Source: CAZRGV01 sp964599655
GTDB taxonomy: Bacteria > Planctomycetota > Planctomycetia > Isosphaerales > Isosphaeraceae
Direction: 5' to 3'
DNA: 64,000 nucleotides
NCBI GenBank assembly: GCA_964599655.1
Contig: CAZRGV010000001.1
Location: 62,001 to 126,000, forward strand
The position numbers were made by a program, and so were the translations under genes. The notes beneath the pieces were generated by a model that searched no databases, was not told the origin of the DNA, and saw only the letters and a list, made by a program, of their open reading frames with translations. Of this stretch, positions 36,550-45,900 are shown in pieces (position 1 is the first letter of the stretch; each line of letters begins with the position of its first letter).

Positions 36550-38886
36550 ATGGCGGAAGAAACCATTGATCCCGGTCTGCTCGAGCAGACAAAGAACCAG
36601 ATCCGCAAGCTGGTGGCCGAGATCGCCGAGCTGGCCGAGTCGGACATCCAGCCGGCGGAGTTCAACGTCGAGTTTCTCAACCGTGTCGTCGCGGCGGTGG
36701 CCGCGTCGGGCGGCGCACTCTGGATGCTCGACGGCCGTGGCAGTCTGAAGCTGGTTCACCAGCTCGAGTTTCGCCAGACCGGCCTGCTCGACAACCGCCA
36801 GCAAGCCATGCCGCACGACGCCCTGCTGGGCGTTATGCTTCAGGCGTCGCAACCCCAGATCATCCCACCAGGCGCAACGGTCGAGGGACTGCCCAACGCC
36901 GGGAACCCGACCGGATTGACCTTGATCATCGCGCCCCTGGCCGTCGACAAACAGATCGTCGGCCTGGTCGAGATCCTGATGGATCCGAACCGCCGCGCGG
37001 CGACCCAAAAAAGCACGCTTCGCTTTGTGAGCGATCTCTGCGATCTGGCGACCCAGTATCTGAAGAACCGCCAGGTTCGCCAGATGATGTCGCAGCAGAA
37101 GCTGTGGAACCAGCTCGAAGGCTATACCCACGCGATCCACAAGTCGCTCGACCTCAAGGAAACCTGCTACGCCGTCGCCAACGACGGCAAGCGTTTGGCC
37201 GGCTGCGATCGCTTGAGCGTGGCGCTGAAAATCGGCGGTCGGATGATGGTCGAGGCCGTCAGCGGGCAGGAGATCGTCGAGCAACGGGCCAACCTCGTCC
37301 GCGAGATGACCAAACTTTGCAAGGTCGTTCTCCAGTCGGGCGAAGATCTCGTTTACACCGGGAATACGGAAGGTTTTCCGCCCGAAATCCGTGACGCGCT
37401 CGAATTCTACGTCGACGAGTCGGGCGCGAAGGCGGTGGTGGTCACCCTGCTGCACCGGCCCGAAACCGAGGACAACAAGGAAAAGATCCCCTTCGGTTGT
37501 CTGGTCGCCGAACAGATCGGCGACGAGATGGCGCCAACCGACCTGCACGCCCGTTGCGAGGTCATCTCGAGACACGCCTCGACGGCCCTCTGGAACGCGC
37601 AGGAACACGACAAGATCTTCCTGCGGCCGATGCTCAAGGCGATCGGCTCGCCCAAGCGGTTCTTTCGGGGTCGGACCCTCGCCAAGATCCTAGCCGTCCT
37701 GGGGCTGATCGTCGGTGTGATCCTCGCCCTGACGTTCGTTCCCTGGCAACTGACGATCGAGGGCAAGGGCTCGATTCTGCCCGAGCAGCGGCACCAGACC
37801 TACGCACCCTTGCAAGGTGTGGTCGTCGAGGTTCCTCACGAACATGCCGACTTCGTGCATGGACCTCACCTCGACGAGACAGGGAAGGCCGTTCCCGGCG
37901 ACTTGCTGGCTCGACTCGAGAGCAAGGAACTCGAGGCCAAGCTCAAGGAGATGATCGCCCAGCAGTCCGACGCCACCAGCCGAATTGCCTACTTGACGGC
38001 TCAGATCAACAAATCGACCACCAAGCCCGACGAGCGTCCGCAGCTCATCGGCGAACTGGCCCAGGCCGAGATCAAGCTCAAGAGCGCCCAGGACCAGATC
38101 CAGATTCTCAACGACCAGTTCAAGATGATGGAAGTCCGGGCGCCTCAGGATGGCATCATTACCACCTGGGAGGTGAAGAAAAACTTCCTCGGTCGGCCCG
38201 TCGAGGTGGGCCAGGAACTCGTCCAGGTCGCGTCGACGGGCGGTGAATGGGTGCTCGAGGTGGACGTTCCCGACCACGACATGGGACCGATTCTCGCGGC
38301 CCGAAGCCGGCTTGCCAAGTTGATGAGGCCAGTTCAGACCGCGAAAGCCCGGCTCGACGATCTGTGCCGTTCCGGCATCACACCCACGAATCTTGGCGCG
38401 ATTCGAGACGCCCGCGAGGCCCTCGAAACGGCGCTCCGGCTCGCCGATGACCAGGGTGCCGACGACCTCGTCGATGTCACACCGGCGCTGAACGCGCTCG
38501 ACGACTTCGGCAAGGTTCTCGATTCAAGCGATCCCGAGGTCGTTTCGGAATCCAAGGCCCGGCTCGATAACGCGATCGAGCGCGTCACCACGCTCTCGGC
38601 CTATTTCGTCTCGGCCACCGACCCCGAGCACCGCTACCCTGGATATGTGAAACGCATCGCCTCGAAGGCCGAGACGGTCGAGGGGAACCACGTGGTCAAG
38701 GTCACCGTGGGCTTCAGCGATCAGGTCCGTCGTGACTTCCTCAAGCAAAACCAGGCCCTTCGTCCCGGAGCCGAGGTCCGGGCAAGGGTCAAGTGCGGCG
38801 ACGCAAGGCTGGCCTACGTGCTGCTTCGCGACGTCGTCCAGTTCTGGCACGAGAGCGTCCTCTTCCGATGGCCATTCCTTCGCTGA
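36550..38886 (+). CDS. GAF-domain HlyD-family membrane fusion protein
   Basis: A 778-aa protein and the first of a three-gene cluster. Residues ~1-180 and ~185-350 look like two GAF-type domains (SGGALWMLDGRGSLKLVHQL; ARCEVISRHASTALWNAQE), which bind small molecules or sense redox state. A transmembrane helix lies at ~379-399 (ILAVLGLIVGVILALTFVPW). Then comes a HlyD/lipoyl barrel-sandwich arm with GSILPEQRHQTYAPLQGVVV, a coiled coil at ~455-520 (QLIGELAQAEIKLKSAQDQI), MEVRAPQDGIITTWEV and a C-terminal beta barrel. It would link an inner-membrane transporter or protease to the envelope while reading a cytoplasmic signal. It is followed by the small HlyD gene after 107 bp. Confidence 0.85.
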   Translation: MAEETIDPGLLEQTKNQIRKLVAEIAELAESDIQPAEFNVEFLNRVVAAVAASGGALWMLDGRGSLKLVHQLEFRQTGLLDNRQQAMPHDALLGVMLQASQPQIIPPGATVEGLPNAGNPTGLTLIIAPLAVDKQIVGLVEILMDPNRRAATQKSTLRFVSDLCDLATQYLKNRQVRQMMSQQKLWNQLEGYTHAIHKSLDLKETCYAVANDGKRLAGCDRLSVALKIGGRMMVEAVSGQEIVEQRANLVREMTKLCKVVLQSGEDLVYTGNTEGFPPEIRDALEFYVDESGAKAVVVTLLHRPETEDNKEKIPFGCLVAEQIGDEMAPTDLHARCEVISRHASTALWNAQEHDKIFLRPMLKAIGSPKRFFRGRTLAKILAVLGLIVGVILALTFVPWQLTIEGKGSILPEQRHQTYAPLQGVVVEVPHEHADFVHGPHLDETGKAVPGDLLARLESKELEAKLKEMIAQQSDATSRIAYLTAQINKSTTKPDERPQLIGELAQAEIKLKSAQDQIQILNDQFKMMEVRAPQDGIITTWEVKKNFLGRPVEVGQELVQVASTGGEWVLEVDVPDHDMGPILAARSRLAKLMRPVQTAKARLDDLCRSGITPTNLGAIRDAREALETALRLADDQGADDLVDVTPALNALDDFGKVLDSSDPEVVSESKARLDNAIERVTTLSAYFVSATDPEHRYPGYVKRIASKAETVEGNHVVKVTVGFSDQVRRDFLKQNQALRPGAEVRARVKCGDARLAYVLLRDVVQFWHESVLFRWPFLR

Positions 38887-38993
38887 ACGCGGTCCGTCGG
38901 GACTGTGAAGCACAAACGAATTCGAATCCGAAAATGATGCGGTTGTCCGGGCACCAAAGAGATTCCGACCGCCCCATTCCCTGGAGACGATCC

Positions 38994-39968
38994 ATGCCCC
39001 TGAATCCCAAGTTCGCCATGCTGGCCGCGGGCGTGGTCGCGGCCTTCTCGGCCGCGTCGCTGGCACAAGGTCCTCGATCGGCTCCCGTGCCGTCGAGCGA
39101 ATCGTCGAACACGCTCGTCGTGGCCGGCACGCTCGACTGGCTCGAGCGTTCCGACGTCTCGGCGCTCCGCGAGGGCGTGATCAAGCAGATCGAGTTCCAG
39201 GTTGGTATGCGGGTTCAATCCGGACAGGAGATCGGATCGCTTCACGACGAGATGGCCCGGTTGACCGTCGAGAAGCAGAAGATCGTCGCCGAGAGCAACG
39301 GAACGATCGCCAAGGCCAAGGCCCAGAAACAGCTCGCCACGGCCACGCTGGCCCGCCTGCAACGGCTCGACAAGATCCGCAAGGGTTACGTCTCGGAAGA
39401 CGAGATGGCGAAGGCCGAGGCCGAGGTCAACGTCGCCGACGCCATGATCCAGGAAGCCATGGAGAAACAAGCGGCCGACAAGGCCGACTACGACCTCGCT
39501 CTGCGAACCCTTGAGGAACACCGCGTTCTCGCCCCATTTACCGGAATCATCACCGAGCGGATGAAGAATCCCGGTGAGGCCGTTCGAGCCAACGAGGCCG
39601 TTGTCCGCCTCGGTAAGACCGACAAGTTTCGATTCGTGGGCTGGGTTCCTCTCGAAAGCGCGCAGCGAATCCGGGAGGGAGACCTCATCCAATTTCATCC
39701 AACGGTCGAGGGCTCCGACCTGCCCATCGAGCGAAAAGTCTTCACGGGGAAAATCTCCTCGGTCTCCCGCGAGGTGTCCACGGTTCGCAATACCGAGGCC
39801 CGTGTTCTCGCCGAGATCGACAATCCGCCCGACACGGAACATCCCGAGCTGGAACTCTTCCAGGGCATGAAGGGAGAGGTCACGATTTACCTGAACGGCA
39901 GCACGCCCCGCGTGGCCGACAATCAGTCGCCGCGGGGCGCGCCCTTGACGAGTCTCAAACCTCGCTGA
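38994..39968 (+). CDS. HlyD/RND-type periplasmic adaptor
   Basis: A 324-aa exported adaptor. The signal peptide is residues 1-25 (FAMLAAGVVAAFSAASLAQG). The barrel-sandwich halves flank a long coiled hairpin at ~75-180 (LTVEKQKIVAESNGTIAKAK; YVSEDEMAKAEAEVNVADAM), with the second lipoyl half at EEHRVLAPFTGIITERMKNPG and a beta-barrel RFVGWVPLESAQRIREGD. It would form the periplasmic tube of an efflux or secretion complex. ATG 38994 has GGAGA seven bases upstream; the longer frame from 38793 overlaps the previous gene and is not used. No RND pump or ABC transporter gene is adjacent, so the partner must be the flanking MFP/M50 proteins or lie elsewhere. Confidence 0.88.
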   Translation: MPLNPKFAMLAAGVVAAFSAASLAQGPRSAPVPSSESSNTLVVAGTLDWLERSDVSALREGVIKQIEFQVGMRVQSGQEIGSLHDEMARLTVEKQKIVAESNGTIAKAKAQKQLATATLARLQRLDKIRKGYVSEDEMAKAEAEVNVADAMIQEAMEKQAADKADYDLALRTLEEHRVLAPFTGIITERMKNPGEAVRANEAVVRLGKTDKFRFVGWVPLESAQRIREGDLIQFHPTVEGSDLPIERKVFTGKISSVSREVSTVRNTEARVLAEIDNPPDTEHPELELFQGMKGEVTIYLNGSTPRVADNQSPRGAPLTSLKPR

Positions 39969-40112
39969 ACGAGGAATCTCCGGATCCCGGAGGCGCTGGT
40001 CGCGTTCCGTCCCCAATCGCCATGAACCGCCACACGCCTCCTGGGTTCCTTGACAGGCATTCCCGGATCTTCGAGCACGCTGGATCGTGAAGGATTTGAG
40101 GGCCGACGACCG

Positions 40113-42305
40113 ATGAGTTCCGCTCCGACCCTGGCCCCCGCTCTACCCGCCGGACAGGCCGCCGAACATCTTCAGGTCAAGCTCCGCCCCGACCTGATCG
40201 TCCAGCCCCAGTTCTACGAGGGGATGACGCATTACGTCGTCAAGGACCCCATCGCGCTGAAGTATTTTCGATTCAAAGTTGAAGAATATTTTTTGCTTCA
40301 ACAGTTCGACGGTAAAAACACGCTTCAGGATGTCAAACGCCTCTTCGAACGGAAGTACCGCCCCCAGACGATCTCGATCGAAGACTTGATGAGGTTCGTG
40401 GCCCAGCTGCACGAAGCTGGCCTCATCCAGGTCGATTCGCCGGACCAGGCGAAAGCGCTCATCACCCGGCGCCGGAAAAACGCCTGGAAACGCGTCTGGC
40501 AGTTCCTGGCCAACATCCTGTACATCAAAATTCCCATCATCGATCCCGAGCGTCTGCTCACCTGGATGTATCCATACTTCCGGTGGATCTTCACGCCCTG
40601 GTTCGTGGTCGGAAGCGTTGGTCTGATGCTCGCGGCGCTGACGCTGGTGCTCAGCCAGTGGACCACCTTTTACGCCAATCTTCCAACGTTTCAAAGTTTT
40701 TTCAATTGGCATACCATTCTCTATTTCTGGTGTAGCCTGGCCGTCGTGAAGGTGATTCACGAATTCGGCCACGGCCTGACGGCCAAGCACTTCGGTGGCG
40801 AGGTGCACGAGATGGGCATGCTCTTCCTCGTGCTCACCCCCGCGCTCTATTGCGACGTGACCGATAGCTGGCTCTTGCCCAATAAGTGGAAACGTATCTG
40901 GATCTCGGCCGCCGGTATTTATGTCGAGTGCTTCCTGGCGTCGCTGGCCACCTTCGTCTGGTGGTACACTCAGCCGGGCATCCTGCACAGCCTCATGCTC
41001 TCCACGATGTTCATTTGTTCGGTAAATACGATCCTCTTCAACGCCAATCCGCTCCTGCGATACGACGGCTACTACGTGATGGCCGACTGGCTCGAGATCC
41101 CCAACCTGCGGATCAAGAGTGCTCAGTTCTTCAGTTATCTCTTTCAAGAGAAGGTTCTGGGGCTGGAAGTTCCCGTTCAGAGTTATATGCCTCGTTCGAG
41201 GCGGGTGCTCTTCGTGACCTACGCGATCGCCAGCTACCTCTACCGCTGGCTGGTCACGTTCAGCATTCTGTTTTTCCTCTACCAGTTTCTGAAGCCCTAC
41301 AAGCTCGGCTCCATCAGCGCGATACTGGCCGTCGGCTCGATGATCCCCTTGGTGGTCATGCCGTGCTACCAGATGTTCAAGTTCGTCGGCCAGCCCGGGA
41401 GGATGCGTAAGGTGAAAAAAGCGCGCGCGGCCGCCTTCTTCGCGGCATTCTTCGCGTTGATCGCTGGGATCCTGTTGATTCCGACCCCGTTACGGATCTC
41501 GGGAACGCTCGTGCTGACCCCCGAACAGCCCGAGGCGGTTTATGCCGAGGTTCCCGGCAAGGTCGTCAAGTACTACGTCGAGGACGGCGACTTCGTCCAC
41601 GAGGGGGATCCTTTGGTGGATCTCTCGAACCTCGAGAAGCTCCGCGAACGCCGCCAGCTCGAGGAGCAGATCGACCTGAACATGGCCAAGTTCGAGGTCT
41701 TCAGCACCTCAATCGACCCCAACCAGCATAGCTTGGCCAAGGTCCATCTCGGCCTGGCCGAGGAACTCGAACCCGAACTGGCGACCCTGACCGAGCAGAT
41801 CGGCAAGTTAACCCTGCGTGCTCCCCGAGATGGTTATGTCGTCGGCTTCCCCAAGCCGGAGACGGTGGGCCAGTGGCTTAAGCCGGGGGGTAAGCCCTTC
41901 TGCGAGGTGGCCGACATCAAGCGGCTTCAGGCACACTTGATCATCGACCAGTCTGATGTCGACCTCGTTAAGGAGAAGGACCATCCTCGCGCCTGGGTCA
42001 AGGTCTACGGCACGAGCGAACGGACCTTCCGGAGCCGTGTGGATGAGGTTGCCAGGCGCAACCGCGACGAGATCCCGCCCGAGCTGTCGAACCTCGCCGG
42101 CGGAGAGATCGCGACCAAGCCCGACAAGGAAACCGGACAGGCCAAGCCGCTCACGGCCGTCTACGAGGTCGTGATCCCGATCGAGAATTCTGACCGTTCG
42201 CTCCAGCCCGGACTCCGTGGCTTCGCCAAGATTGATTGCGGCCACGCCACCTTCGGATGGTGGCTCTGGCGCCTGATCGCCAAGACGTTTCACTTCACGC
42301 TCTGA
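40113..42305 (+). CDS. PqqD/RRE-like + M50 site-2 protease + HlyD arm fusion protein
   Basis: A 730-aa polytopic protein. Residues ~20-105 resemble a PqqD/RRE winged-helix peptide-binding domain (HYVVKDPIALKYFRFKVEEY; FVAQLHEAGLIQVDSP). Residues ~150-450 hold about six to seven transmembrane helices and an M50 site: the zinc motif HEFGH (216-220) and the third ligand D318 in NPLLRYDGYY. Residues ~465-720 are a HlyD-like arm (PGKVVKYYVEDGDFVHEGD; TLRAPRDGYVVGFPKP) with a coil of Glu/Leu-rich helices. Family members are known as YydH-like or M50-HlyD exporters. It probably cleaves or exports a substrate peptide, but no precursor is proven. ATG 40113 has GAGGG 11 bases upstream. Confidence 0.85.
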   Translation: MSSAPTLAPALPAGQAAEHLQVKLRPDLIVQPQFYEGMTHYVVKDPIALKYFRFKVEEYFLLQQFDGKNTLQDVKRLFERKYRPQTISIEDLMRFVAQLHEAGLIQVDSPDQAKALITRRRKNAWKRVWQFLANILYIKIPIIDPERLLTWMYPYFRWIFTPWFVVGSVGLMLAALTLVLSQWTTFYANLPTFQSFFNWHTILYFWCSLAVVKVIHEFGHGLTAKHFGGEVHEMGMLFLVLTPALYCDVTDSWLLPNKWKRIWISAAGIYVECFLASLATFVWWYTQPGILHSLMLSTMFICSVNTILFNANPLLRYDGYYVMADWLEIPNLRIKSAQFFSYLFQEKVLGLEVPVQSYMPRSRRVLFVTYAIASYLYRWLVTFSILFFLYQFLKPYKLGSISAILAVGSMIPLVVMPCYQMFKFVGQPGRMRKVKKARAAAFFAAFFALIAGILLIPTPLRISGTLVLTPEQPEAVYAEVPGKVVKYYVEDGDFVHEGDPLVDLSNLEKLRERRQLEEQIDLNMAKFEVFSTSIDPNQHSLAKVHLGLAEELEPELATLTEQIGKLTLRAPRDGYVVGFPKPETVGQWLKPGGKPFCEVADIKRLQAHLIIDQSDVDLVKEKDHPRAWVKVYGTSERTFRSRVDEVARRNRDEIPPELSNLAGGEIATKPDKETGQAKPLTAVYEVVIPIENSDRSLQPGLRGFAKIDCGHATFGWWLWRLIAKTFHFTL

Positions 42306-42316
42306 CATGTGGAAGG

Positions 42317-42341
42317 GGCTGGGGTCGAGACGACCCCAGCC
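42317..42341 (+). terminator. 11-bp hairpin ending the HlyD/M50 cluster
   Basis: Perfect arms at 42317-42327 and 42331-42341 with a 3-nt loop, 11 bp past the stop codon of the M50 fusion gene. No strong U-tract follows. Confidence 0.7.
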
Positions 42342-42861
42342 ACCCGTCCGACGTGCAGACTGAACATTCGTTACTTCAAACCATGTCGTGCGCCCCTCTG
42401 ACACGTTCGGGCGTCGTTGGCCACCGTATATCCAAGTCGCATTCTGAACCCGACCGGGGCCGACTCCTTTCCACATGGATGTCGGTTTCGGTCGGCTTGC
42501 GCGTTTCCAGGTCGCAAAGGGCAGGTTCCGGCCAACCACAACCTTCGCGAGACAGCGTGTTCGGCAGGGACTTGGGGCGATTCGCCCTCGCCAACCGACC
42601 AGATTCGAGTGTCGTTCCGTGGCTCTTGATGATGGCTCGGTGAGGTTCCCAGGCCACTTCGGGCATAACCCGGTTCCCTGTTGCGCGACCGCGATGACGC
42701 ATCAATCGAGGGGGACCTGTGTCGTGACCGTCCCGGATCTGAGGAGCATTACAGGAGGTGTTGCGTGCCCGCTTCACCGAGACGCCTTTGCCGACTGGAT
42801 GGCTGGGGTCTTGGGGTCGGTGGGGACCTCTTCCATGGTGCTCGCGCGAGACGAATGAAAT
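42342..42861. other. 520-bp intergenic region without a convincing gene
   Basis: No homologous gene is seen. A small plus-strand frame from ATG 42694 to 42858 (54 codons, containing CPLHRDAFADWMAG) has no good ribosome site. An AGGAGG at about 42752 precedes a GTG frame that runs into the antisense of the subtilase gene. Neither is accepted as a gene. Confidence 0.5.
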
Positions 42862-42901
42862 CCGGCCGGCCCCAACACCTTGGAGGGTTGGAACCGGCCG
42901 G
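42862..42901 (-). terminator. Hairpin after the subtilase gene
   Basis: Eight-base GC-only arms (42862-42869 and 42894-42901) and an inner CCAAC/GTTGG pair form an extended stem 45 bp past the subtilase stop at 42947. A likely terminator in the minus direction. Confidence 0.65.
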
Positions 42902-42946
42902 ACAAGTCGTTCCGCGTTCGGTCGATTGTTCGCTGGGACTGGCGGC

Positions 42947-45900
42947 TCAGAGCCAGCCGAACAGCCTGTCCCAGATCTTCTGACCCTGGCTCTTGGGCTG
43001 GGGAATGGGTTGCCCGCTCTTGACCATCTGGGTCAGCCGATCGAGCCTCGCCTGGCGGAGTTCGTTCCGCTGGTTGATCATGTTTTGCAACTGGGCTCGA
43101 CGTTGCAGGACGGCGGCCTGGTTGTTTTGAGGCGCTCGAACGGCCTGGGACTGAGTTTGCATAATCGGAGTGGCGGTTGTCGTATTCAGGTTTGTGGTCG
43201 AACCTTCGGATTTCGCCGCGGGCGTTCCCGCGTCGGAACTCGCGGTTGTGGCATTTGCCGCCGTCGAACTCGTGGTCACGACAGGCGTGGCACTGGAGCC
43301 GGTGGGTTGGGCAGTTCCCACGCTCGTCGTGCTCGCGGTGCTCGATGGGGTGCTCGAAGACACCGACTGCTGAATGGCCTGGAGGAAGTTGTCCATGGCC
43401 TGCTGGCCGTACGACGGCGTGGTCTGGCTTTCGGTCGAGCTGGAGACGATCGGGGGGGCGGAGGTCGTCGAACCGGTCGTGCTTCCGCCGCTGGTGGCGG
43501 AGTTGGAGCCGGGGTTCGAACCTGTCGTCGTGCCCGTTCCCGTCGAGCCGCTCGTCGGGGTTTGCTGCGCCGTGTTGGTTCCCGAACCGGAACCGCTGCC
43601 TCCCTTGTTCGACGCGTTCGAGATCCCGCCATTGCCGAACAACGTGAAGTCCGGTCCCACCGCGGACGGGAGCTGACCTCGACCGACCCCGAAGCGACTC
43701 GGAGAAACGTTGCGGAAGCGGCGGGTAACGCTTGCGGGAACCCAGACGAACCGGGGCTTGAGCCGCTGCAGCGAAACGTAATTCCGCACTTTGTCGGGCT
43801 GAAGCAGGTAGCCGTCGCCCGACGATCGCTGGCGGTCCACGATCACGAACGAGTCGGGTGCCGGCAGGAGGTTGTGCAGCAACTGCTTGTACTGATCGAT
43901 CGAGATCGCGCCGTTGAGCTGGCCGTCGACCGCGTAGTCAAAGAAGTTGAAGCGGCGCTGGAGGACATCCGGCTGGTCGGGGCTCTCCCCCGCGGCGGTT
44001 GTCTGGAAACCGTCGGTTGGAATCCGGGCGGTTCCACCGAGCAGTCGGGCCATCGCCCCAGCCTCGGGCATGCCCATGGCGGCGGCGTTGTCCTCGAAGT
44101 TCTGCAACTCCTGGGCGGTGATCAGCCCGTTATGGTTGGAGTCGATGATGTCGAAGGTGCCGTGGTTGATGAGGTAGTAAAGGGCCTCGGTCCCTTCGAT
44201 CGCCGCGATCGCGTTTCCGACGTCGATTCGCGAGTAGTTCGGATAGGCACCGCCGGCGTTCGGGAACAGCGGAGACGGATTGACGGCTCCGCCAGGCGAG
44301 GTGCCCGGGACCAGGCCATCGACCGGCGCGTCTTCCACCGGCACGGCCGTCCACTGGAGGATGGCGTTAACCGCGTCGGGGTTCTCGTAGGCCGAGAGGT
44401 TCGGGAGACCGCCCGCGCCGAAGTTCAACACGTGTGTTCCGACCGGCGTGTTCAAGTAGGCCGAATCGGTCACACCTCCGTTGTTGACGATGTTGTTCCA
44501 GAAGTTGAGGGCCGAGGAAACCAGCGAGAACGAACCGGTGACCATTGCCGACGAGAGGGACGTGCCGCCTTGCTGGAAGACATTCAAGCCCGTTCCACCG
44601 ACGTTTGTCGTGGTGGTGCCGGAGACAATCCGGGAGAATGTCGGAACGTCCAGCGCTGGAGCCACATAATCGGTCGTGTAGGTCCGGTTCGAGGCGGCCA
44701 GGATCTTGTCCTTGAAGATCGTGAGGTCGCCGGCCGTTAGCGTCGTCAAATCGGTGCCGATGATCGCGCCGGTGTTGTCGGTCACGAGGACGGGACCGAG
44801 CGGACGGGGCAGCGCCCCCGGCGATGGGTCCGTCGGATTCGAGGTCGGTCCCGTGGCGAACGGGAAAGAGTACGTGCCGCCGACCGAGATCACCTCGTTC
44901 AGGACGGCCGGAAGGGCCTCGCCCTGGGTATCGCCAAACGTCGTGCTGGCGGTCGCATTGCCAACCGGCGTGCCGAACTGTCCCGAGGCGGCGATGGGAG
45001 CGATGCCGAGCTGGCGGAATCGGTTGAACTGGTTCTTCAGTGCCAGCACGATTTGCGGATCGTTCCGGTATGCCACGCCCTCGGTCTGATACGACTGGGT
45101 CGTTCCGAAGCCGAAGTTTGCCGCCGTCAGGCGATTGATGGAACCAGCTCGAACCGGATCCTGCGCGAACGGGTTCTGAGTGATGTACTGCAGCCCGTTG
45201 TACAAGACCTGAGCCGACGTACCGCCGATGGTGGGCGACAGCGAACCCTGGTTGGGCGCGAAAACGTTGACCGGAACTAGCGTGGCCTGAGGCACGAACT
45301 GGGCGATGACGCCCGCAGTCTCGGTGCCGTGACCGAGCGTGACACCGGCGNNNNNNNNNNNNNNNNNNNNNNNNNNNNNNNNNNNNNNNNNNNNNNNNNN
45401 NNNNNNNNNNNNNNNNNNNNNNNNNNNNNNNNNNNNNNNNNNNNNNNNNNNNNNCCACCGCCACCGCCTGGCCCTGTCCATCATAGGGCACGCCCAGGCT
45501 CCTCAGGTCGTTCAAGCCGACGAGCGAGCCGGACGTGGAGCCGGCCAGGCTCGTGACCGTCTTGAACTGCCAGATGCCATCCGCGTCGGCGGCGTAGAGG
45601 GTCGTTCCGTCGGCCGAGAATGAGATGCTCAAGGTTGACTGAATGAAGCTGTTCGCTCCCTGATCGCCGGAAGTGTGGAAGCCTTCCGCGAAGGGCGTAA
45701 TGACACCGTCCGGACCAATGCGGATGATTCGGCCACCCAGGTTGCTTCCACCCGTTGTGTTGCCGTTCGTGACGATCGGCCGGATCACGCCGTCCGGACC
45801 TTGCTCGACGCCGACGGTGCCCGGCCCCTGGATCGGGATCGCGATGGGATTGTTCGTCGGTAGTGGAGCAACCGGTACGACCGAAACGGCCAGCCCGGTT

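Noticed and set aside
42694..42858. 54-codon plus-strand frame near the RRE-M50 gene, considered as a precursor peptide
   Set aside because: No ribosome site before ATG 42694, no leader-like or core-like pattern beyond one Cys, and it lies past the cluster's terminator hairpin.
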